Assembly: GCA_004151065.3 (NCBI GenBank)
Contig: NWUY0300012821.1
Location: 40,974-57,925, forward strand
DNA length: 16,952 nucleotides
Source: Larix sibirica
Taxonomy: Eukaryota > Streptophyta > Pinopsida > Pinales > Pinaceae
Reading direction: 5' to 3'
Positions 9,478-16,952 of the stretch are shown here, in pieces (position 1 is the first letter of the stretch; every line of letters begins with the position of its first letter). The translations under genes were made by a program, and so were the position numbers. The notes under the pieces were generated by a model, which worked only from the letters and a program-made list of their open reading frames with translations, did not search any database and was not told the origin of the DNA.

Positions 9478-10490
9478 ATGGCTAACGATCTCCAGCTACT
9501 TGAATACTCGAATGATGAGACCTCGGTTTTGTCCATCTTTTGTAGTGATGAAGCGTTTAAGGAGGCCATTTATGGCTCCTGTGTGAGTCCTGTGGCGATG
9601 GCTGGATCTGTAAGCTCCTCTGTCCAGGAGCTGGTGGATTTAGGTCTTTTCCATTCTCTCGGTTGCATGCTAGATCCATCCCTGGATTCGTTTGTACCTC
9701 AAGAAGTGTGTGGCGAAAGTCGTGTCAAGAATGGAGATCAAGTTCCGTGTGTGGGGTCATATTGGAGATGGTCTGCTTCAGAAAATGATTCATTTAGGGC
9801 CGAAGGTTTTCCAGCCTCGTTTTATCATCATATGCCAGATCCTATGCCGTACCACAAGAGGACGTATGCAGATCTCATCTCCCTCTTGTATGATGAGGTC
9901 CGATCTGAAGGTTTTATTGGTAGTAGGCTGGAGCTATCAGAATTGGTAACAGGCAAAAGTCTTTCGGATCGAAAAAAAAAAGGAGGTGGTGAAGTCCAGG
10001 GGCCCAGGTATCTCGTTAGTAGTTGGTAAGGACATTCCTGTTCTAGATATCCCAAGGATGGTAGGTAGAACCCTAATTGGGAAATCTGTGGTCGGAGGGT
10101 GGAGGATGAAGCAATGGATTAAAGAAAATGGGTGCCCTCTGATCGGAGGTGAGCTAAGATGTCAATAAACTGGCCAGAGATTGGATTGGTTTTGGATTCA
10201 AGAGTGAAGCAGACACTCAGGATGTTCGGAATTGATAAAAATATGTTTGTGTTGAAGTCCTGGCATCCTCTCTTTGATCCCAGAAAGGATTTCTTGGAGG
10301 CCATGCCTGTGTGGTTCAAGTTACCCTACTTACCACCCGAATTCTAGTCCCCTGAGGGCCTAAAAGCCATTGGAGATGCCATAGGGAAATTTCTAGCAGT
10401 GGATGTGGAGTTATTTCAGTCTCATGCAAGATCGATAGCTTGTATTTTAGTTGAAGTGGATCTCAAGGCTGGTTTATTCGAATCAGTGTT
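9478..10490 (+). pseudogene. LINE ORF1 (DUF4283), second copy, broken
   Basis: Plus-strand ORF1-like gene. The first part (9478-10029) starts MANDLQLLEYSND, a non-conserved N-terminal region. Near an A10 run (9972-9981) the frame shifts, and the next frame gives RMVGRTLIGK and GGWRMKQWIKENG, the start of DUF4283. After another frame change near 10150, FGIDKNMFVLKSWHPLFDP, AMPVWFKLPYLPPEF, a TAG at 10345-10347 where this family usually has Trp, then SPEGLKAIGDAIGKFLAVD and IACILVEVDLKAGL complete DUF4283. The zinc knuckle that should follow is missing because the sequence turns into an ACTCG-rich block near 10490. ORF1 normally binds LINE RNA; this copy is inactive. It lies opposite in strand to the adenylosuccinate lyase exon. 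Confidence 0.82.
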
Positions 10491-10495
10491 ATCAT

Positions 10496-10626
10496 ACTCG
10501 ACTAAGACTCACCGAGTCTGCCGAGTTTGTCCGAGTCACCTGCCAAACGAGTACTCGCTTGATACTCCCCCTCCAAAGTCGTGACTCATAGATACTCGCC
10601 CACTCATACAAACTCGTCTAGACTCG
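10496..10626. repeat. ACTCG/CGAGT motif cluster
   Basis: Nine copies of ACTCG or its complement CGAGT in 131 bp (10496, 10513, 10522, 10532, 10548, 10553, 10594, 10612, 10622), including the perfect 10-bp palindrome CGAGTACTCG at 10548-10557. The block starts abruptly where LINE ORF1 similarity ends. Dense short motifs in both orientations resemble the subterminal transposase-binding repeats of hAT-type DNA transposons; that identity is an inference and no transposase was recognised. Confidence 0.8.
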
Positions 10627-10659
10627 GTTCAAATTTGAGATTGTTTTCATGGTCATGCT

Positions 10660-10944
10660 TCAAATCTTGATGGCTCCTTTGAAAAAGGAATAGCCAAGTG
10701 TCAATTCCAGGTTATCCCTACCTACATCGTGTATCTTCTCGTCCTTCCAAATGCTTAGACCACTCATCATCGTCATCTTCTGTCGAGGATTATTCTCAGG
10801 GTCGATGCAGTAATAGAAGTATGCTCCAGCGTCGTCAACCTTTGTATTGATGCGATCATCATACACACTAGTCGCGCAGGTCCGGTCTATGAAAAAACCC
10901 ACGAGAGGGGTTGGATTGATCTGACAATCAAAAATGAAAAACAC
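10660..10944 (-). other. Unrecognised 94-codon open frame
   Basis: A minus-strand frame starting MFFIFDCQINPTPLVGF, with acidic and aromatic content (DDAGAYFYYCIDPENN) and less AT-biased than its surroundings. I recognise no domain. It adjoins the ACTCG cluster, so it may belong to the same inserted element. It could equally be chance. Confidence 0.2.
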
Positions 10945-11047
10945 ACATTGGTGTGGCTATGATTGTCGATGGCATGCTAAGTGGAGGCGTTGGCGAGCTG
11001 AGTGGAGGCGCGACAGGTGCACTACAACATATGTGCGGACGCCATCA

Positions 11048-11088
11048 CATAATAAAAATAATAATAATAATAAAAAATAATAATAATA
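11048..11088. repeat. AAT microsatellite
   Basis: Interrupted (AAT)n run, followed by an AT-rich TATATA tail. Simple-sequence repeat; no gene. Confidence 0.9.
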
Positions 11089-11099
11089 ATTATATATAA

Positions 11100-11450
11100 A
11101 AATCAATAAATTTAAAACTCTACTCATGAACAATGTGTGAAACAGAAAACAATGGAATTAGATCCCCACTCTGCCCTGTTGGGCCTACACCATATCCCAT
11201 CCAAAAACAGCCATACATGAAAATCTCTTAAGGTTTGAGGTTACAATGATGGGGTCTTTTGACTGACTGGATGAAGACTTGGTAATTTAACTTTATATAA
11301 CTTTCAGTCTTTCATGGGACAATTCTAGTCAGGCGTCTTTTTATGCTAGTTGTCAAATATAACTTAATGGATCAATAGTGGTTATGTAGTGGCTGGATAT
11401 TTCCCAATTGAAAAAAAAACCTCTCCTATAAGTAATTCATTTATTTTACT
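11100..11450. other. Intergenic stretch, nothing recognised
   Basis: No convincing coding, RNA or transposon signal on either strand. Confidence 0.3.
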
Positions 11451-11650
11451 CATAATTTCCTTGAAAGCCAGCAAAGTCTACTCAGTAACAATTTCGTATA
11501 TTTTCATCATAATTTCCTTGCAAGCCGGGAAGGTCCACCTCAGTAAGAACGTAGGCAATTCATTAGAGAAAGCTCGGAAGCCACATTGAAAGTTCCACCT
11601 CAGAAAGAACGTAGGCAATTCATTAGATAAAGCCCGGAAGCTACCTTGAA
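11451..11650. repeat. Tandem array of ~57-60-bp units
   Basis: Three to four diverged units. CATAATTTCCTTG recurs with period 57 (11451, 11508). The TCCACCTCAG segment followed by AAGAACGTAGGCAATTCATT recurs with period 60 (11531-11590 and 11591-11650), differing at few positions. The last unit continues into sequence that is copied again at about 12955. Confidence 0.85.
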
Positions 11651-11770
11651 TGGGCGACCCAATTCCAGCGGCTATAAGTCAATATTGTCTAAACTGTACT
11701 TCTCCTATGACGATGGCCATGACGCTCTGCTGCTTACAGAGTCTCCCTCACTTGAATCTCAGGATTCATT

Positions 11771-12238
11771 CTTTTATATATATTGTTATCTCCTCCGGGA
11801 AATCTCAGGATATATGTATTGGCATGGTGTGTACGGTGTTCAATTAGGTATCTGGCATGTGGCATGTTAGTTTCCACCAAAACGCCCAGCTTTTTTAAGG
11901 GAAAATTGCTATTTCTGCAATTTTGCTATTTCAGCGGGATTGCCTGTGTTAGATTAAATGTCCAATTTTAAAACTACCTAGAATCGATTTAAACACTCCT
12001 AATTGCTATTTTGGCAAAAATTGCTGTCATATTTGATTACTATTATTAATTAACATTGACTAATCATTGTTATTTTAAAAACCCAAACCATTAACTACTC
12101 GTTATTATTTAAAAAACCAAAGCACTTGAAAAGAAAACCTCTAAATCTACCATACATTGAATCTGTAAGGAGTGTCTAGTTGGATTGGATATATAATTGA
12201 ATTATAAGTGTTTTGTTTTATTTGAAATCATTAAATCT
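11771..12238. other. AT-rich intergenic stretch
   Basis: No gene recognised. TTGCTATTT recurs three times between 11900 and 12015, a minor local repetition. Confidence 0.3.
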
Positions 12239-12363
12239 TCTACAGTTTTTTTTTTTCAAAATACTTTTGTAGTGTGGGGTAATTGAACTCCACCGGCACT
12301 TTCTGAAATGCGTGAGCTTCCTTCACTCACCAAGTGAACTACTTACTCTTGCCCAATCTACAG
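12239..12363 (-). mobile_element. Short tRNA-derived SINE with target-site duplications
   Basis: Flanking direct repeats TCTACAG at 12239-12245 and 12357-12363 bracket a 111-bp body. Read on the minus strand, the body starts TTGGGCAAG, has an A-box-like TTGGTGAGTGAAG (12321-12333), about 30 bases later a B-box-like GGAGTTCAATTACC (12278-12291), and ends in an 11-base poly(A) (12246-12256) directly before the target duplicate. Internal pol III-type boxes, a 3' A-tail and a short target duplication are the defining traits of a SINE mobilised by LINE machinery. The boxes are degenerate. Confidence 0.6.
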
Positions 12364-12954
12364 TGATAGTTCTACTGCAATTAAAAATATCAATATAAAT
12401 GCAAAATAGTAGTAGAGTGATCTGAATTTTACAATAAAAAACATCTATTAATTACTCCAAACACTTCCCTCCATTGATAATTTGGATAATACTAATTTAA
12501 TAATCTTACATTATGTAATGGATAAACAATCTACTTGTACATTTAACAAACAAATGAATTAGAATAGGTTTCCAGATAATCCACTCTGGACATTTTTATT
12601 GTTCACATTTCAAATCCTTAGCTGGATTCATCATCTGAATAAAATATTCTAACACTGCACACCACGAAAATCTGAAATCTTTAACAACAAATGAATTTTT
12701 GTCAGAAAACAACCATTTCTGGAGGGATTACAGCTATCACTAAATTTATCAAATAGTGCTGTTAGTAGTTAATGATGGGAACAGAAATCAATAAATTTAG
12801 GTCTACGTTGCTAATGCACCAGACCCTAGACCCTAGACCCCATCCCAATAAGGAGTAAATTAATAAATAGTCAAACTTAATCTTTGTAGCTTTTTACATT
12901 GAATCATTTTAAAATCGCTGCAATTTAAAAAAAGTTTCATGGTTAAAGATACAG
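12364..12954. other. AT-rich intergenic stretch
   Basis: No gene recognised on either strand. It holds a very short CCCTAGA repeat near 12824-12840. Confidence 0.3.
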
Positions 12955-13080
12955 CAAGGACTTAGGTAATTCATTAGATAAAAACCGAAGCTCACCTTGA
13001 AATGAAGACCGAATTCCACTGGCTAGAAGTTAATCGTGTCCAACATGACTAAACCGAGACAATGGCAAGGACGGTCCTGT
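12955..13080. repeat. Diverged dispersed copy of the 11606-11733 segment
   Basis: TAATTCATTAGATAAA, CCGAAGCT, ACCTTGAA, GAATTCCA, GGCTA.AAGT.AAT and a CAATGGC block occur in the same order as in 11606-11733, with scattered substitutions and small gaps. The two copies are about 1.35 kb apart in direct orientation, so this is an old segmental duplication upstream of the IQM gene. Confidence 0.7.
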
Positions 13081-13625
13081 TGAAAACTCTGGGAAAAATC
13101 TAGTTGTTCCACAGGTTCAAATCGTCAGGAGACTTGTTCAAACTTCCCCTCCTCACTCGAACTTGCATTGAGGTTTCTGCTCAGTTTAACGCTGGAATTT
13201 ACGTTGGCCCCGTACTTTTCGATCTCTGGTCAGCCCAACAAATTTCGTGGAAGCGACATTGAAGTCACATTGAAGCTCGGCAGAAAAACCAATCTCTTTT
13301 ACCAAATAAATAAAATAAGACCAATCTCTGTTTTTTTTAAGACCAATCCAGTGATCCATTCTTTTAGTATAACGGAATTTTTACAATCTCATGGTGATTG
13401 AAGATTTATATTGATTTTTGAGTTCAGAGTGCTGCTTTGCAAAGGTGATTTTATTGGTTGTGTTGATTTTGATTGCTGAATGTTGTTCAGGAGTTTTTTT
13501 GTTATCATTCGTTTAGATTTCTTGTTGTTAACTATGGGTTTTGGTCCCGGAAATTCGCTCCTGTTTCGGTTTCGATTGCAGAACTTTAAATTTACGATTC
13601 TTGACTTATATCAATGTGTCAGGCT
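13081..13625 (+). other. Possible promoter / 5' untranslated region of the IQM gene
   Basis: Less AT-rich than its surroundings (13090-13280), with open frames that match nothing known. A donor-like AAAG|GTGATT lies at 13441-13450 and could end an untranslated first exon of the downstream gene. This is inference from position only; no TATA box was fixed. Confidence 0.2.
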
Positions 13626-13726
13626 GGGTAGCTTGAGGACTATATCCATGTGTAAGAGGTTTGGGTAGCTTAAGGATCCATATTCATATGGGTAGCTTAA
13701 GGATTATTTTCATGTGTAAGAGGCTT
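13626..13726. repeat. GGGTAGCTT minisatellite, three units
   Basis: Units start at 13626 (37 bp), 13663 (27 bp, shortened) and 13690 (37 bp), each beginning GGGTAGCTT and the full ones ending CATGTGTAAGAGG..T. Related fragments (TGTTTAAGAGGTTTGG, GTGTGTAAGAAG) recur near 13950-14000. Confidence 0.8.
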
Positions 13727-13747
13727 GGTATTATATGTGCCATGTGG

Positions 13748-13769
13748 AAGAGGAGGAGGAGGAGGAGGA
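13748..13769. repeat. AGG microsatellite
   Basis: Six to seven uninterrupted AGG triplets. Confidence 0.9.
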
Positions 13770-14490
13770 TGAACAAGTCTATTGTTCATTTTATGGGCCA
13801 AGTTTTAAATTCTAAATAAACAGTTATAAAAAAAAATAACAATAATTGGTAGCTTATATATAAATAATTGGTAGCTGATGCAAAAATAATGAAGCAATGA
13901 CATTCTAAAAAATAAGAAAGAAATATAATAAGTAAAGTTTTAAATTTTCCATGTTTAAGAGGTTTGGATAGAATAAAGATTCGTGTGTAAGAAGCCTTGT
14001 TCTGTGAGTCTGGATGTATTGGCCTAAGTATTTACTGAATATATATGTGTTATAACCTTGACAAGATGCCTTGCATCAAAGATTAAGTGTTCTACTAACG
14101 TCTATTTAAATCAATTTAGTTTGTTCTTGATTACAATGGTTGATCATAGCTGTTATCGAATGCTACTATTGATCACCATGCCTTTAGATTACTGCATGGG
14201 AAATGACAATAAAATGAGCCTTAGTGAGCTTGTACATATTCAAAAAGGATTTATATTGTATTTTAATGGAAATGGAAATGCTGCATCAGACTTCTTCAAG
14301 GCGAAATACCTGCTTATAATACCTGTGTCTTCTTGGCTGCTGCAGTAATCTTCCTTATCAAACCACGGTCCCTTCACTGGTATTACAGATCTTCAGCTCC
14401 TTAAGGTACGGAGACTTTGAGCAGTAAATTCATCGACTTTGAAATGGGGATTGTAGCTTCTTCAAAGAAGGAAATCTAGAGAATTTTTAT
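13770..14490. other. Upstream or 5' intron region of the IQM gene
   Basis: AT-rich. AATAATTGGTAGCT occurs twice near 13841 and 13863. An open plus-strand frame at 14058-14348 is unrecognised. No exon could be supported. Confidence 0.25.
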
Positions 14491-14554
14491 AGGGCATAGG
14501 GGATTAATAGTAATTAATTTGAAGGGCATAGGGGATTAATAGTAATTAATTTGA
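14491..14554. repeat. Perfect 32-bp tandem duplication
   Basis: 14491-14522 and 14523-14554 are identical. Perfect identity implies a recent event. It ends 85 bp before the IQM start codon, in the likely 5' untranslated region. Confidence 0.97.
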
Positions 14555-14639
14555 GAAAGCAAAATATGGAAAAAGCTGAATTGGGATCCATAAATTTGAA
14601 AAACGCAGGTTTGGGAACAGCTAACGTACAGGGTTGAAA

Positions 14640-16323
14640 ATGTTCGAGGACAGCAGTTTGGAAGCTGATTCCATGAATGCGACCGGTTTCAAGCAAAACG
14701 ATTTTAAAGTATCATCGGCATCAGATTTTATAAAAGAGGTTAATAAGGATACAGCTGCAATAAAAGTTCAGAAAGTGTATAAAAGCTATCGAACAAGAAG
14801 GAATTTCGCTGACTGGGTTCTTTTATTGGAAGAGCTCTGGTTTGTCTCTATACCATATTCATTAGCATAGCTACTTAACTTGTGGTTGATGAACACTGAT
14901 AGGTCACAAGAGTGTCATGAACAAACAAGTTATCTGTTACTAGTTCTCCATGAGTAGTTGTAATTATGTTGCCTAGTGTTCAGCGACCTGTTATCATTAG
15001 CATCCATGCATTAGTTTTGATATTCTTTTGTACACTTGTCTCATCCTCTGCAACATAAGAAAAGCATATTTGTCACTTCACCCTAAATTCCAAGATATAA
15101 ACCCCTATCTATGTAAAAATCAATCAGCACATTACACTTGTCTCATCCTCCTCAATCTAGGAAAAACATACTTGTTACTCCACCCCAAATTCCAAAATAT
15201 CAACACAGATACATTACTATTCTTTTTCTTACTTTCATAAAATCTGGTCAACCCTGTGTTTACATGCTTTTAGTATTGATTTGGTTGTGATTGAAGGCTT
15301 TTTGGATAGAAGAAATTGTTCTTTCTGAAGTTCAGCTAGATTTTGCTAGAGTTCTAAAATTATTACCAATGCTTGCATGCTTTAAGTATTACTAGATTTT
15401 ATTCTCATTGATGGATTTTTCGATAGAATGAGTGGTCTTTTAAAAGTTGACCTAGATTTTTCTTGGACGTTGCAAATGTTTGCATTCAATATCTTTTTCA
15501 ACTAATATGGGAATCTCCTTTATTGAGCACACAGGTGGCACACAATAGACTCCCTTCAACTTGAACAAAACTTGTTTTACGATATAAGTAAACCAGAAAC
15601 TGCTATCACTCGCTGGTCACGTGCAAGATTGAGGGCTGCAAAGGTTGGTTAAGTTGTTGTCCTCTTGTCGTGTGTTCATTTTTCACTCAGAAAAGTCATA
15701 TTTTACAAAAGAGTACGGAAAACCTAACATCTTTCCCCACAGTCTATGTTGTATAGTAATTGTAACACATCAAAAAATTATATTATGCAATCATGGCATG
15801 TTATCGTATATTTGTGTGGATGTCACGGAAGTATTTACACAAAAGGCTCTGTCCATATCAGAAGAATTTGTTTCAATTTGATAGGTTCTAGTTTACAGGT
15901 TGGCAAGGGGTTATCTAAAGATGAGAATGCTCGTGAACTGGCTGTCCAGCATTGGCTTGAGGCAGTAAGTCCTTGTCAATTCCCAAGTTTAACCATTCCC
16001 ATGACAGACATAGTGTCATATTATATTTCAGTGGACTGAAGGGAAAAAAATTAGTATGTACTATGGGTATAACGTTTTCTTCTATACTTTTGTATCATTG
16101 GGACCAAGATTTCAGAAATTAGAACAAAAAATTATCATAAAGCAGAGATTCTAGCAAAAAGATATACAACAGTACTGACTGTAATGTAAATTTTCAGATC
16201 ATGTTGTAATAAATTTGTTGTTGGATAAATGCAGATCGACCCGCGACATCGTTATGGACGTAATCTGCATATGTATTATGATGAATGGTTTAAAGGTGAT
16301 ACAGTTCAACCTTTTTTCCAATG
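14640..16323 (+). CDS. IQM-family calmodulin-binding protein, exons 1-4 (3' end outside window)
   Basis: IQ-motif-containing (IQM) proteins are plant-specific and bind calmodulin, several without needing calcium; Arabidopsis members act in stomatal, hormone and stress responses. Exons: 14640-14839, 15535-15643, 15899-15964, 16235-16323, all with GT..AG introns and joining in frame to 154 codons plus two bases. The IQ motif is at residues 39-54 ([16 protein letters not shown]), followed by EELWWHTID with W-W split over intron 1, then [43 protein letters not shown] and FFQW, all strong IQM signatures. The ATG at 14640 follows an in-frame TAA at 14622, giving only about 38 residues before the IQ motif, shorter than in the longer Arabidopsis members; a further 5' coding exon is possible. 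The rest of the domain lies beyond the window. Confidence 0.93.
15031..15221. repeat. Diverged 102-bp tandem duplication in IQM intron 1
   Basis: TACACTTGTCTCATCCTC begins at 15031 and again at 15133; CACC.CAAATTCCAA.ATAT follows in both. The second copy fades near 15221. Confidence 0.85.
15262..15480. repeat. Diverged 113-bp tandem duplication in IQM intron 1
   Basis: CATGCTTT.AGTATT starts each copy (15262 and 15375), then a GAT.GATTTTT.GATAGAA-type block, a CTTT..AAGTT block and CTAGATTTT, in the same order in both. More diverged than the other duplications. Confidence 0.7.
15644..15898 (+). other. IQM intron 2
   Basis: Begins GTTGGT, ends GTTTACAG, 255 nt, phase 0. Open frames that cross it are shadows. 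Confidence 0.85.
15965..16234 (+). other. IQM intron 3
   Basis: Begins GTAAGT, ends AAATGCAG, 270 nt, phase 0, with typical plant AT-rich content. Confidence 0.85.
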
Positions 16324-16952
16324 GTGAGTTCGGCATTAAACACTGCCTTCAGCATACATCTGATAATTTGTACGGTGCCAGATACTTTCCTATTTGACAT
16401 TGCCTTAGTGGGTCTAATATCCTGTAAATGTTTTGAGATTTCTTGAAGTGTCTTGAGCAAGGGAAAATCTCTTCATAGGAAGAGGTGCTTGTGTTTTTTT
16501 TCAATATTTGATCCACCCTACCTTTAGTGGGTCTATTACCTAGTCCTGTAAATGTTTCTAAATTTGTGGCATTGTCATGAAGAACGAAAACTAATTTTCT
16601 CTTCCTACGAAGACGTGCTTATTTTGTTTTCAATAGTTCATATACACAAGGTTTATATCTCATTGTCTGTTAAATGCATTTGAGAAATGTTTATTGCGCA
16701 CTCATTAGATAAGATTTAACTATCCTGTTGGTTTTACCCAAGNTTGAGTCGAGGTCTGTGTATCCTCTGTGCCCGCACTTCTTGCGACTTGGCATATGAA
16801 AAAAAAATATCTCAAGTGTAAGAAGAAGTTAGTGGTGTATGCTCTCCCTCTGTGCTTAGTGCGACCATCTGGGATAAAAAGCTTGTTGATCTTCAAATGT
16901 GTTGTCTGTGATGATCTTCACCTTCCAAAAAAGATCAAACAAAGATATGTTA
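16324..16952 (+). other. IQM intron 4, start only
   Basis: Begins GTGAGT in phase 2 after FFQ-W. The next exon, expected to read roughly LDIG, was not found up to the window end, so this intron is longer than 629 nt. It contains a 118-bp tandem duplication and an N at 16743. Confidence 0.75.
16403..16642. repeat. Diverged 118-bp tandem duplication in IQM intron 4
   Basis: CCTT(T)AGTGGGTCTA starts both copies (16403 and 16521). Both continue with CCTGTAAATGTTT, then a TCTCTTC.TA.GAAGA.GTGCTT block and a T-rich TTTTCAATA block. Confidence 0.85.

Larger units (their letters stand above)
14840..15534 (+). other. IQM intron 1
   Basis: Begins GTTTGT and ends CACACAG, 695 nt, phase 2 (splits a Trp codon). 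It is largely made of two diverged tandem duplications. No other gene inside. Confidence 0.85.

Noticed and set aside
9828-10055. Minus-strand 75-codon frame
   Set aside because: Lies opposite LINE ORF1 and has no recognisable motif.
12278-12333. Functional tRNA gene
   Set aside because: A- and B-box-like segments are degenerate and no cloverleaf with acceptor stem could be formed; the A-tail and target duplicates point to a SINE.
12824-12840. Telomere-like CCCTAGA repeat
   Set aside because: Only about two and a half units and a variant of the plant CCCTAAA repeat; too short to call an interstitial telomere.
13168-13401. 77-codon plus-strand frame upstream of the IQM gene
   Set aside because: No match to IQM N-termini or any known family; more likely untranslated or promoter sequence.
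14058-14348. 96-codon plus-strand frame
   Set aside because: No recognised motif, no fitting splice sites into the IQM frame, AT-rich composition like its surroundings.
15746-16039. 97-codon plus-strand frame across IQM exon 3
   Set aside because: It runs through intron 2, exon 3 and intron 3; splicing gives the real IQM reading frame, so the whole ORF is not a gene.

Overview
This window looks like nuclear DNA from a seed plant. It is AT-rich, has spliced genes with GT..AG introns, and carries Ty1/copia and L1-type LINE remnants and tRNA-derived SINEs, with a few isolated N bases. Plant-type LINE ORF1 fragments (DUF4283 plus a CCHC knuckle), long repeat-filled introns and low gene density would fit a large genome such as a conifer. 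That placement is an inference; I cannot fix the species. No bacterial or organellar gene set and no CRISPR array is visible.

Layout. (1) 1-3594, minus strand: two nested Ty1/copia retrotransposons. The inner one has its 5' LTR at 2197-2855, a primer binding site at 2183-2194, then gag, protease, GAG-pre-integrase, and directly the end of RT and RNase H. The integrase core and most of RT are missing. It sits inside the gag gene of a second copia element (2856-3594). (2) 3600-6690: AT-rich, no gene recognised, but a tandem tRNA-like (SINE-like) pair at 3898-4279. (3) 6690-8200: decayed plus-strand LINE, recognised by DUF4283-like sequence and a perfect CX2CX4HX4C zinc knuckle. (4) 8418-8600, minus strand: a clean coding exon of adenylosuccinate lyase (purine synthesis), with a possible 9-nt microexon at 9104-9112. 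(5) 9478-10490: second LINE ORF1, with a frameshift at an A10 run and a nonsense codon, running into an ACTCG/CGAGT-rich block (10496-10626) and an unrecognised minus-strand ORF. (6) 11050-14600: repeat-rich intergenic or 5' region with an AAT microsatellite, a ~60-bp tandem array with a diverged copy 1.3 kb away, a short SINE with 7-bp target-site duplications (12239-12363), and 37-bp and 32-bp tandem repeats. (7) 14640-16323, plus strand: four exons of an IQM-family (IQ-motif, calmodulin-binding) gene whose 3' part lies beyond the window.

The two cellular genes are on opposite strands and have no obvious functional link: one is a purine-synthesis enzyme, the other a calmodulin-binding signalling protein. 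Most of the rest is transposon debris plus an unusual number of diverged two-copy tandem duplications (periods of about 32, 60, 66, 102, 113, 118 and 171 bp). I saw no convincing new multi-gene system. The most useful leads are the lone adenylosuccinate lyase exon, the W-box cluster in the copia U3, the SINE, and the ACTCG block.
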